In this document: positions 1-11,177 of the stretch, piece after piece | Numbering within the stretch: position 1 is the first letter of the stretch | Layout: every line of letters starts with the position of its first letter | Assembly (NCBI GenBank): GCA_030248195.1 | Contig: JASAND010026287.1 | Span: 1-64,000, forward strand | Direction of reading: 5' to 3' | Length of the DNA: 64,000 bases | DNA from: Trissonchulus latispiculum | Taxonomy: Eukaryota > Nematoda > Enoplea > Enoplida > Ironidae | Notes under the pieces: model-generated | Database searches by the model: none | What the model was told of the DNA's origin: nothing | What the model saw: the letters and a program-made list of their open reading frames with translations, nothing else | Made by a program: the position numbers and the translations under genes

Positions 1-256
1 ACCGTGTAAAAGTTCTGAAAAGGCCATGAACAGTGGCCTTCCTGCCTAAGATAACGCACCGTGTAAAAAGTTCTGAAAGAAAAGACCGCCGGGTAGGGCC
101 TTCCGCCAAGATAACACTTTTAAAAGTAAAAAAGCAAAAGGCCATGAACAGTGGCCTTCCAGCTTAAGATAACGCTCCGTGTATAATGTTCTAGTAGCCA
201 TGATCAGTGGCCTTCCAGCCTAAGATGACGCACCGTGTATAAAGTTCTGAAAAAGC
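1..256. repeat. Degenerate ~60-bp tandem repeat, about four copies
   Basis: Units starting near 1, 58, 116, 178 and 234 share the motifs CACCGTGTA, AGTTCTGAAA and CTAAGATAACGC. Most carry a small hairpin, AGGCCA-TGAACAG-TGGCCT. The array runs off the left edge of the window. The second unit is the most diverged. Confidence 0.7.
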
Positions 257-417
257 TATTAACAGGCATTTTTCCGCTACAGCAAATACATCTGTGCTTG
301 AACTAGAACGTTTTCATCCAGCCTGTTTGCGGTAGCTAGCTTTTGCTTACATTGTGTATGTATGCATGCAACTTCTCTAACATGATTTTCTCTGCAGCGG
401 AAAAATAAGCGAAACTA

Positions 418-1588
418 GGGGAAAATGCCCTCGACGGGCAACCAACTTGGTAGAATAGGGAAAGACTGGAATGTTAAATACACGGTGCATGGTTACAACT
501 GGAGTTCTGCTGAAGCGGAAAAATGCCGTTTTCAGCGACTAAAATGACAGAAAACTTGTGCGCCGAATAGAATTCTACTCGGCGACTAAAATGAAAGAAA
601 CCAGCTTGTGCGCCGAATAGGAATCTACTCGGCGACTAAAATGAAAGAAACCAGCTTTGTCGCCGAATAGGGAATTCCCTCCTTCCGCCCTATTCGCGCG
701 AATTTTTGGAGGAAATATATAGGGCAATTTTCTGTTGATGTGTTGCTTTGCTGAATAATAGGAGAGCTTCAGAATGGCAGTAAATATTTCAGAGGCGAGA
801 ATTGTTAGCGGGGGAAGAAATCAACAGTTTTATCAAGCACTTACGTAAGTCAAGGTTGTTCTACAAGCACCGTATTTCATTTTATAAATACGATGTCTTC
901 AATCCCGTGCTATCAGAAACATGGAGCACATATATCACGTTTTAGGGGCTCTGTGATAGGTGTGCTCTGTGCTGATCTTGCCGAGAATTGATACAATCAA
1001 ACATATATATATATAAAATGAAAATGCGATTGATTGTATATGTTTTAGCACAAGGACTGTCGACCACAAATTGTTTAAACTGCATATATACTTATTGTTG
1101 CTTTCTGTTGGTCCTGCTAGCGGTTGTATGCATAAAATATTTACGGATCAGGTAGCTCATTAAAAGAAAATAATCTAGCGCCACCCCAGCCCTAGCCTCC
1201 ACACGCAACAGCCGGAAATGTCATATTGAGCGCAATGCTTACGTTACCAGTTCCCAACAGAATAATTGCCTATATATCCACAAAAGAGAAGTTCGCGCGA
1301 ATAGGCGGAAGGAGGGGGAATTCCCTATTCGGCGACAAAGGCTGGTTTCTATCATTTTAGTCGCCGAGTAGATTCCCAATTCGGCGCACAAAGCTGGTTT
1401 CTTTCATTTTAGTCGCCGAGTAGATTCCCTATTCGGCGCACAAAGCTGGTTTCTGTCATTTTAGTCGCTGAGAAACGGCATTTTTCCGCTTCAGCAGAAT
1501 CTCAGTTGTAACCATGCACCGTGTATTTAACATTCAAGTCTTTCCCTATTCTACCAAGTTGGTTGCCCGTCGAGGGCATTTTCCCCCC
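418..1588. mobile_element. 1.17-kb non-autonomous inverted-repeat element (MITE), TA flanks
   Basis: Arms of about 290 bp (418-707 and 1292-1588) are near-perfect reverse complements. The outer end begins GGGGAAAATGCCCTCGACGG and each side is flanked by TA (416-417, 1589-1590). Each arm contains about three copies of a ~42-bp subterminal repeat built around GGCGACTAAAATGAAAGAAA and GCGCCGAATAG. The 585-bp centre has no credible ORF. A TA duplication with long inverted repeats fits a Tc1/mariner-like non-autonomous element, but the superfamily is inferred. Confidence 0.8.
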
Positions 1589-1590
1589 TA

Positions 1591-4500
1591 TATATATTAA
1601 GTGCATATAGGGAGGGCTCTGTTACGTTGGACTGGGTATAACTTTTCGCGGTCTTGAACCATTAAGCAATTGGGCGGTAAGCAATTTGTCCCTGTAGCCT
1701 TTGGAAATATATATTTCGTGTTTCTGCATTCTTTTTCCAAAATTTCCCCTTTTCACCCTAAAGGTGGGCAAAAGTTTGCACGTTGGAAGTTGCACGCGTT
1801 GTTCGACACTGCGTGGATTAGGGTACAGTTACTGTATGTGTATATTAAGTATATTATTGTGTAAAGAGTGTACAGCAATTGTATGTAAAGCATTACGTAT
1901 GTTATATTTGATTTTGGCGTTTGTCTGATTTGTTATGTGGTCTTGTAAATGCAATGTAGTAAATGCAAATGCAACATAGTGTTACCTGTTAGGTCGAAAG
2001 TAGCGCTTCTCTGTCTGTTAACATCATGGTGGAAGAATGGCAAATTTAAAAAATATCGAGTTTGGGAGGGTGAGAACTTTAGGATAAGATTTCTAAATTG
2101 CCAGGAAAATTTTTCACAGAATTAGTATATAGTATTGATGCTCTTCTATTTCCCCCTTTCCAAGAGTCAAGTCTGACAATTGTTGTTGTATTTTTGTAAA
2201 TAAGATAGAGATGGGATAATTTACGTGATTTAACAGGAGGTACATGCGTCGTACGTAACAATAATCTCTGAACCATAACAATAACAGTTGCGTTGCAGTA
2301 GAGTTATGCCTAAATTGCTTAATCAATCAATCCTTGTGTTTGAACAGTTTAAATAATATAGCAAAAATGGCTAAAAAGAAAACCACACTGTTGATTTGAA
2401 CAATATCTTTGCGTACATACAGGTTTGTACATTGTAAGCAGTTACACAAAGTTTGGCTTGTAAAAAAGGATTACCCCTAATGTGTGTACTATATGGTATG
2501 TACATGATTTTGGCATTGCATGACGATTTAATTGGTTTGTGCATTTTTGAATTGTTGTTCAACTCGCTGTACATAGACGGTCAATGATTGCAAATTATCA
2601 TTGTGTTTGTTTTGGCTGTCCGAAGATAGAGCATGCTGATCGACCTTGGCTGATGACGATTTTGTTCTGATATGCAAATGAATTGTTGTTTGTTGTTGTT
2701 TTTTGGATCTTTGTTTGCATGTCTGCCTATTGAAGGGGGTCAAAAGGTGTTTGTGGCCCCGGGGGGGGGGGAATGTCAAATAAAATTGGACTTTTTATTT
2801 ATTTGGATTCGGTCAATCAATATCAATAACAATGCAGTATTATGGAAGCAGATTTTTTCAGTTTTCGGTGGGATGATGCTTAGATGTAAAGTTTCATGAT
2901 GATAATTTTATTCGGCGAGTAATTTTTAAAATTTTAATTTTAATTTCCCCATTCGGACTCTTCGTTTCACCTTACCCCCCCTTTTTTGGATATGCACGGA
3001 CACTAATATATACGTAATGTCATTGTGTAGTGTGGCTAAGTCAGTTATCATAAGTGCTTGACTGTCGTGAACGGGTCTTTGCTGTGCTGCGTGTCGACGC
3101 GCGTTGCTCTTCTATGTCATATTTGACAGAATTTTCATTATGTCGAATTGCAGATTGTAGACACTCAGGTAGCTGAACACTATTGCTATGAAATTTATGC
3201 CTGTATATATGTTCAGCCTGCAATTCGGTGTAATGAAAGTCTCTCTCTGTGTTATATGTATACTAGATGCTTTTGTAAAGTTATACAGTTACTTTGCGAT
3301 GAGGGGTGGAAAATGAGAAGGAAGATTAGAAAAAATTTTTAGAATTTATTTTTCGTATTTTTAGCCAACTTCGAACTATTTTTTGTCCGCTTTTTTCCTG
3401 CTTCCCTTTTTTCCCCAAACAATAATCGAGTTGGAAATGCTTTTTTGGCATGTCATTTAACTGTGACTATGTCAACTACTATCTGGATCCAGTATGTCTA
3501 CGCATATGTGTGTATCTGTAATAAGACTTGTATGTAAAAGGAAACATATTTGGGTTAATGGCAAAGTAGTGTTAAGATGTGGTAGAGAATTTGGGGAAAA
3601 ACTGTTACAGTCGGTATTATTGAGTGGCTTTTTCCATAATTTTTATGACCTTTTGCTTTTCGGTAGGGAGCGCGTAGTAAAAACCAATTTTTATTGTTAT
3701 GCGTATACGTACTGTATCGTATATAATGTATATATAGGTACATAATTGTGATTATAGACGCTATGTTTGAGGTTTTTGTGAATTTAATGTTTACTTACAT
3801 GCGTACGAATTTATTTCTGTTTTTCAATTTTGGGATTTACGATGGGGGACTATTTCTATAGTAAAGTTTTTATTCCCTTACGATAGATTTGGTACAGGAT
3901 TTTTTAAAATTTAGTTGCAGTGTAGTTTTCTTGTTTTTTTTCTATGACATTACTTTAATGTTGTATCGCGACTGTTTATTAGGTTGCGATCCATTTGCGA
4001 AAGGAAGTTTTTTCTAATTGTTGATCTAAAATATAAATCCTTGACTTCCGTTTACAAAATTGGTGGAGTTTTTTCCCTCCCTTGTTTTCTTCGGCTGCAA
4101 TTTTTGTTTGGTTAGACTTCAAAAATGTTTTCGTTCTAATTATTGTGCTACTGCACTTCACGCTACAGTGTGTTACTAACTATATATACGTACAGATTGT
4201 ATATATACGTACATGTGTATATAATAGGAATTGTTGTACTAGAATGAACCATGAAGTCGTTAAAAGAAAACGGGCCTGGGATTTAGTATAGTGTTAATTA
4301 TATTTGTACTGTATTATATAGTTAGCTAGGGATAGTACTGGTACATTCGTACAGTATATATACGTAGTAACGGTTATAGGAAAAATAGGACTTCGATCTT
4401 AGGACGTACGTAGCTTTCTTTTTAATTGTTGCTAGCAGATTTATTTATAAACCTATTTAGTATATTTGTTGGAATTTTATTACTTCCAATTCTGTCCAAT

Positions 4501-5460
4501 TTCCTATATTGTTTTAGTTTATTAAATTTTGTTTATTGGCAAAAGTCTGAATTGTGTTGGGGTAAGGATGAATACAAATTAATATAATGTCATGTTTATG
4601 TTATATATACCTGGTTACTGACTTACTATAATGCTAATAGTTGCGATTTTGTTAAGTGTATAGCTAATTATTGTTATTATTTTATTTTGTTTTTGTATGA
4701 TAGTTCACTGTATAAATATTAGGCCCTTACGCAGTTATTCTGTTATCATTATGGTTATAGTCAAGCGCACTTTTGGCTTGTAGAAATTAATGCATGTCTT
4801 ACTTAACTTGCATTGTCATGTCTAATCTTTATGTGCACCTATACGTATACATAGTTACTGTTTTTCTTGCATAATTAAAGTGCCTAGTATAATAGGTTTT
4901 TAGGTTTATTCAATTGACAGTTAAAGACAAAAATTTTCAAAAATTGAATTGGTTAAGAATGTTCCAGAAGGTTCCTTGAATTGAAAAGAAATATTTCGGG
5001 ATGAACTTTCGGATTTTTTATTGATTTTCTTTGTCGCTTCCTGTATTTTTCTGTTGCTATATATTACCAATATCATTTTGTTTATACCTTGTTAATTTAC
5101 TCCTTACAGTGTTTTGGGGGAGGTTGTTCAGTGTATAGGGAATGTTTATTAAACTCAAATTTTGTAGGTGCGAATCTGTACATGCTTCTGTTGTCTTCTT
5201 AACAATAAAATCCCAGTGATAGCAGTGTATAATTTACTTAGATAGGATTAAGGATTTCGGTATGGTATAGATCAGATTTGAAATCGGCTGTTTCGATGAA
5301 AGCGGTCCGTTTTAGGTAATGAAAAGTGAGTTAACTGAGAACATTGCTACAGTCTTGCTTCTGTGAAGTTTGCTTTAAAATAAGTATGAATTAGTCCGAA
5401 GCAGCTGCAACTTACAAACGTTTGAACTCTTAAAACCAGTTTTGTATCTAGCCGCTCTAG
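1591..5460. other. T-rich non-coding stretch without recognisable gene
   Basis: About 3.9 kb of T- and G-rich plus-strand sequence with only short random ORFs. No splice-bounded exon, RNA gene or clear repeat was recognised. The composition resembles introns of the plus-strand prenylcysteine oxidase gene further right, so it could be part of a long first intron, but this is inference. Confidence 0.4.
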
Positions 5461-5464
5461 TTTT

Positions 5465-5535
5465 ATGAAACGTGGCTGAATGGTACTGTCCGAATACAGC
5501 TCTGAAAGTCTGTGGTTCGATCCCCGCCTTGGCTA
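5465..5535 (+). repeat. tRNA-like (RNA polymerase III) fragment
   Basis: An A-box-like GTGGCTGAATGG at 5472-5483 and a perfect B box GGTTCGATCCC at 5514-5524 lie at tRNA spacing. The acceptor stem halves do not pair, so this is a tRNA-derived SINE head or a decayed tRNA pseudogene, not a functional tRNA. Confidence 0.45.
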
Positions 5536-5572
5536 GTTTTCATTCTATTTTTGTACCTAAATGTTAACAAGC

Positions 5573-5632
5573 AATTTTATTTTGTCTTTGAAGCAACAGA
5601 CTAATTTTATTTTGTCTTTGAAGCAACAGACT
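5573..5632. repeat. Perfect 30-bp tandem duplication
   Basis: Two identical 30-bp units, AATTTTATTTTGTC...AACAGACT, lie directly adjacent (5573-5602 and 5603-5632). Confidence 0.9.
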
Positions 5633-6284
5633 TATAAACGTCTATTTATTAGTCTTGAGATAAGTTGATTTTTGTAAGTTAAGGAAACTGAAACAAAAAA
5701 GTTGGGCTGATAAAAAGTTGCTGGTTTTGTTATCCTGGATGCTAATAGAGTTATTTTTGTCAAAAGTTTTATTTAGTTGTTTACATTTTTGATAACCCCT
5801 TCACCGTGGTGTTATTTGTCAACTTTTATCGCATCGCGTGTAACTACGTACCAACTGTTTTTGTCGGAAGAAATTTTAGCTAACAAAAGCAGCCAGCCTT
5901 TAAAACATTTTTCTCTGCAATCACTAGGACTGCTCTGGGGTAGGACAAATTATGGAATTTCAGAAAAGTGTATACTAAAATGCTTTCACAGGTCCAAATG
6001 GCTTTGTTTATGGGCATTTTGGAATGTAGTGAAGAAATTGGGCTGGGGGTAGGGGTGGTCCTTTATTATATAATTTCAAATCTTATACCTAAGCCTAAGG
6101 ATTGGTTTATCTACATGCCTCAAAAGGCTAAAAGGGACAACACTGTTTGGTACATAATCTCTGCATGTATTAGCACTAACAGCTGAAGTTTACAACAAAG
6201 TCACTGGAGGTTTCCTTTTTAGGCTGCCACTATTTTTATTTTCCAACCTAACTGTTGTTGCAATGTGCTAATTTTGGTGCCTAA

Positions 6285-6707
6285 AGCCCGGTTCATACCT
6301 ATTTTCCTTTTGTTCGTTTGTCCGTTTGTCTGTTTGTTCGAATTTTTGTTTCTCCGTTTGTCCGTTTTGCTGAACTCACAGATCAGTTCAGACCTAACTT
6401 TCCGTTTGTCTGCTTGTCCGTTTGGGTTTGTCCGTTTGTCAGTTTGTCTGGTTTGCTTTTCTAAACTGATTCATACTTGTTGCTTACGGACAGCCGGAAA
6501 AGTAGAGCAGTGTTGAAGTCTAAACGGACATCCCCTACGGACAAACGGACAACCGGACAAACGGACAAACGCAAAACTATGAATCAACAACTCAAACTGA
6601 CAAACGGACCAACGGAAAAAGGGAAAGGTATGAACCAGTATGCGAGCGGACAAACGGACAAGCGGACAACCAGAAACGGCCAAACGGACAGAGGTATGAA
6701 CCGGGCT
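6285..6707. mobile_element. 423-bp foldback element with iterated 8-bp arms, TAA target duplication
   Basis: The termini AGCCCGGTTCATACCT and AGGTATGAACCGGGCT are inverted copies, flanked by TAA on both sides (6282-6284 and 6708-6710). The left arm is an array of TCCGTTTG-type octamers and the right arm the inverted CAAACGGA array, so the whole element can fold on itself. A three-base TAA duplication is typical of PIF/Harbinger elements. There is no coding sequence. Confidence 0.8.
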
Positions 6708-6710
6708 TAA

Positions 6711-8629
6711 ATCAATCCGAATGTGGTCAAACTTTGGTTGCGATTGCGATTTCTTTTCTTTGAATCGAAGAGGGATTTTAGTTCAACAGCTATCGATCCC
6801 CTGAGACCTGAAATCATGATTAGCGAAGTGGGAAGAGTTGTGCCTCTTCAGAAAAAGCTAAGTTTACCAAAGCGTAGTAGAAGAAAAGTCTAACGTCAAA
6901 CGATTCGAGTTTGGTGATTTGATTTTATCTGTTCTGCTACTCTACTCAACTTTCGTGAAAATGCCAAACTCATCCGATACAAAAAGGGAAGGCATGCAAC
7001 AGCCTAGTTAATTAGTTACTCAGATTTCATGTGAATGGTATAAATTGAATCAACACAAATTCGATTGCAGTCTGGCGTTAGATCAGATCCCATGGCTTTT
7101 TACCAACGTTGGATCCAAGATAGTCTGGGGCCTTTTCATGAAAGGGAGAGTAGAGTAGAGTTAAAATTAACTCCTTTAACTAGTTTATACATGGGGTTGA
7201 GTTTAGCCCGGCGTGTTTTAACTCATTTAACTCTCTGTTGGGTTAAAAATCGAAGAGTTAAAAAATTAAAATTAATCCATTCGCGAAGAGTAAAATCGAG
7301 TTAATTTCCAAGCGAATCAGCGCAGCGAAACATTTAACTCCGCTGGACGCAGTGAATTAAATATGATTCTTGGCCCTCCTAGAGCCAGCCAAAATAATAT
7401 TAACAAGAAAATTTTAGCATATATATTACTTTTCGTTTCAGTGCATATTTCAGTTCCTATTGACTTATTTGAGGCACATTCGTAATATTTTGAGTCTTGA
7501 CCAAATCTTGGCCAATAGACCTGTCCTTTCCGTAATATGAACGGACTGAAAACTATATAAGGAGGTGCTGCCTTGCCTTTTGGAAAAGCATCGTTGGTTG
7601 ACGGCTTAAATCATGATGAAATTTGATTAAACTTTCCAAAATAAGTTCTTTCAGCGTTGGTTTAACACACTCGGCGCCATCCCACTTCACGAATTCAGTA
7701 TTTTCAGTAGCATTTGGCAGAATTTGCCAATTTGTGACAGCTTCGCCAAACTAAGTATGCATAATACACACAACTTCCAGCAAGTAATCGTTTCACTTCT
7801 GAGAAAGAATGTTTTGCATGTATTAATACTTTTCTAAACTGCATAACTAATGACAATATTGATTCGAAAGATTTTGTTGAGTGTGCTGAGCTAATGACAA
7901 TGTTCATTCGATATCGTTTAGGAAATCATCTTTCTATCTTTCTCCTATCGAGACATATATATAGTCAACTTTCTTTTTTGGCGCCAAAACTTGTCATTTT
8001 TGCAGAAATAAATTAATCCATTATTTCTTGAGCTACACAAGCCGAAAAACCGTCATCTAATCTCAAGAAAATGTTAAGCTACATTTTGATGCAGAGATGC
8101 ATTCTTAACTCCAATCCAAGTAATAAATGAGTAATAAAGATCAGCTATCAGTATCGTCGGCAGACTGATGCAGGAGTCGAAATTATGGGAGGGAGTGAAC
8201 CGGTGTCCGAGGGCCGGGCCGCCCACATACCAGATTTACTAAAGTGTATTAGGCTCTGATTATTATGACATTGCGTTTGTTCCAAGTTTATGAAGACTGA
8301 TACTCACACTTCATTCTTCTTGTCCGCTCATCAAGAATAAGCAGTTTCGACCCGAAAATCCATGCGTGACCTAAGTAGTGGATTAAATCTTCTGTTGTCT
8401 AAGTTACTATTTTGTGATGAAAAGCAGTGAAAGATAACAATAACATCCAGTATGCCAATAAATGATTACTAATTTTTCTAAATCGCGCTGCAGCATGAAT
8501 GTTTATTTTCTAAGTGTTTATTTTTGTTTCTTGTCTTGTTTGTTGATTTCAGAAATAAAGGGTGGGGGAAGCATAGGTTTAGTGTGGTGTACCTTGAGAA
8601 AAAGACGCTGTGTCCATAGTTTCCTTGGA
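6711..8629. other. No gene seen; contains a gagttaaa-rich patch
   Basis: Nothing coding was recognised. At 7134-7345 a patch begins GGGCCTTTTCATGAAA, resembling the terminus of the 3.2-kb foldback element at 18,817, and continues with irregular inverted GAGTTAAA/TTTAACTC repeats. It may be a decayed foldback copy. The rest shows no structure I could name. Confidence 0.35.
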
Positions 8630-8639
8630 ACAGGGTCTC

Positions 8640-9560
8640 GGGGGGGGGGGGTAAATCTTGGAAGTTTGGTGGTCGACGGCCCCCGAAATGTAATGGGGGT
8701 ACCCCCCAACCACCCCCCAGAATTTGGACCTCAGAAATTTCGAAAAATGGCCAAAAAATGCAAAATTTTCTGTAATTTAGCCCTTTTTTCATCAAAATAA
8801 GGCTTGTTTGTTTTTAACGTTTTAGGCTTTTTTGCACCGTTTTAAAGCGAATTTAGGTCAAAATTTTCGAATAAATTTTCAAAAATAACCATTTTCGGCC
8901 AAATTTAGCTAACTTTTTGGGTCCAAAAAACGTTGGGGGGCGGGTTCGGGCTCGGGGGGGTAGCCGAAAGTTGGGGGGGGGGGGTCCCCCGCCCCGAGCC
9001 AAATTTGACGTACGTCAAGTCAGACACCTATGGCCCCCCCCAAAAAAATTCCCTAGAATAAGCCCAGGGCCCCCCGAAATAATCATAGTTTCCCCGGAAA
9101 TTTTGGTTGGGGGGCAATCTTCGAAAATTTGGTGGTCGACCATAGTTTCCCTGGAAGTTTTGGTTGGGGGGGGTAGACTTCGGAATTTTGGTGGTCGACC
9201 CCCAAAATGTGATGGGGAGTACCACCCCCCCCCCCCCCCCGAACCCGCCCCAAAATTCGGACATCAGAAGATTCAAAAAATGGCCAAAAAACGCAAAATT
9301 TTCTGTATTTTAACGCTTTTTTGTCAAAACAAGACTTGTTTTTATCGTTTTAGGCGTTTTTACACCGTTTTAAACCGATTTTAAGCCAAAATTTGAGAAA
9401 AATCTTCAAAATGGCCATTTTTTAGCAAAATTTAGCTAACTTTTTGGCCCCAAAAAGTGATGCTGGGGGGTGTTCGGGAGGATAACCAAAAGTGGGGTGA
9501 GGGATACTCAAAAAATCTGGGGGGGTAATGTTGGTCGAAAATTTTGGGGGATCCCCCCAA
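8640..9560. repeat. Two-copy poly-G/poly-C bounded repeat
   Basis: Sequence at about 8690-8940 recurs at about 9235-9470. Both copies carry TCAGAA...AAAAATGGCCAAAAAA, TTTTCTGTA, CGTTTTAGGC and TTTAGCTAACTTTTTGG, and are bounded by runs of G or C and GGTGGTCGAC. The motif CTAGAATAAGCCCAG at 9053-9067 is the right end of the CTGGGCTTATTCTAG element family, so at least one fragment of that family lies inside. Confidence 0.5.
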
Positions 9561-9599
9561 CCCCCCCCCCCCCTGGGGAGACTATGGAAATAATCCTCC

Positions 9600-10023
9600 A
9601 GCACTGTTTGGGGCCATAAACACCCTTCCTCCCAAAACCGCCCCCCCAAAATCGTCCCCCCCATAGTTTCCTTTGGGGGGGGTATCCCCGCCCCCAAAAA
9701 TTTTGGGCCCATTTATACACCCGCCCAAATCGCAATCTCCCAAGAAAAGTGGGTGCCCCTTTTGGTACCTACTTTTGCCCTGTAAAAATCGCTCAGAAAG
9801 CCATATTTTCACAAATGTTTCGGCTGCGCCGAAGATTTAGTCGATTTTTGCCTATTTTTAAGCACTACATCCGCTAATTTTTTGCGATTACTATAAAAAT
9901 AGCTTAAATTTTAGCATGTTTCTGAAAATTTTTGAAAAAGTTTCGCCCCCACCCCAAAATGACTCACCCCCTGAGGGACCCCCAAAGAGCCCCATCCCAA
10001 GAAAATTCCCTAGAATAAACCCA
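9600..10023 (-). mobile_element. Partial copy of the CTGGGCTTATTCTAG element family
   Basis: The interior matches other copies, with AGTGGGTGCCCCTTTTGGTA, GATTACTATAAAAATAGC and CCCTAGAATAAACCCA at the right end. The left terminus is not recognisable, so the left border is approximate. Confidence 0.5.
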
Positions 10024-10448
10024 TTCTATGGATGAGGGGAGGGGCCAGCTCCTCAAGGCAGATGCCCTACACAGTCTACTGTTACGTGCGTCTATTGAGT
10101 GCGTCTGGAAAATGTATATATATACCCTGAACTTCCATATTTTCCGATCGTTTTTGTTACTGTCATGTTATCATGCGTTGTGCCCTAAAGTTGTATATAT
10201 ATATATATACGTATACAATATGCGTATATATCTATTCTGTAGCATGACAAACGAATCTTTTTTAGAACCCAGTATTTCGAGATCTTTTAATGTTATGCAC
10301 TGCCATTCCTTGCTTTCTTATTGCTGTTTGGTTTAGCTGTGGACAATGTCTTAAAATCGGTACATATACAACGTGTCATTCGTGTGTTAGATATATATAC
10401 GTACGTAGATGTTGTTTTCTACGAAGAGTTTCGTTGCACGCGCTGGGG

Positions 10449-10752
10449 CTGGGCTTATTTTTCTTGGGGGGCCCTCGGGGGGGGGGGGTGAGTCGTTCTT
10501 GGGGGGCGATAATCTTTCAAGCGTTTTCTAAAAACATGCTAAAAATTGCACTAGTTTTATAGTAATCGAAAAAATAAGCGTATTTAGTGCTTAAATAGGT
10601 AAACATAGACTAAAATTTTTGAAAATTTGGCCTTCTGAGCGATTTTTTAGGGCAAAAGTTGTCACTAAAAGCAGGGGCACCGACTTTTTGGGGGGCCATT
10701 TTTTTGGGGAAGGGTGTTTATGGGGGGAGACACCCCAATAGAATAAGCCCAG
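10449..10752 (+). mobile_element. Copy of the CTGGGCTTATTCTAG element family
   Basis: The left end CTGGGCTTATTTTTC and right end AGAATAAGCCCAG form short inverted repeats. A G-rich shoulder and the family interior (inverted relative to the 12.5-kb copy) lie between them. It sits about 200 bp upstream of the first recognised prenylcysteine oxidase exon. Confidence 0.7.
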
Positions 10753-10970
10753 TAAGTCCGTTACAATTGATAATAAATGGTGAACAGTTTTTGACTGTTT
10801 ATTCTGGCAAGCCAGGCTGAGTGTGTGGTGTATTGTCGTTTAGTTTCCATTGCCAATTTTCTGCCCTTAGTAACCATGACGTGACTAGGTTATAGTATAT
10901 ATATTATACATATATTATATATATATATAATGTATATATTAGTATTACGTACATGTTTGTCATTTTTTAG

Positions 10971-11177
10971 GAATTGTGGGTGCCGGTATCGGTGGCACCT
11001 CTACGGCCTATTTTCTTCGCCAACATTTTTCGGATGCTGAGATTGTGATTGTTGAAGAGGCGGACCAGGTTGGGGGAAGACTGGCCACGGAAAATGTTGG
11101 CGGTCGAAACTATGAGGCCGGAGGCAGCATCATACATCCACGAAATAAGCTGATTGCACACTTTCGAGACAAATTTA
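10971..11177 (+). CDS. PCYOX1: PCYOX1 exon: FAD-binding N-terminal segment
   Basis: The acceptor TTTTTTAG precedes the exon and the donor GTACGT follows it. It encodes the GxGxxG motif (IVGAGIGG), an acidic end of the second beta strand (VIVEEADQVGGR) and EAGGSIIHP. It begins two bases into a codon, so an upstream exon must exist. Confidence 0.93.

Noticed and set aside
6265..6710. ORFs of 70-83 codons rich in Cys/Pro/Leu or Thr/Asp/Lys
   Set aside because: They are translations of the octamer arrays of the foldback element.
8462..9812. ORFs of 60-155 codons in the poly-G/poly-C region
   Set aside because: Low-complexity Gly/Pro-rich translations of G and C runs in repeated elements on both strands.
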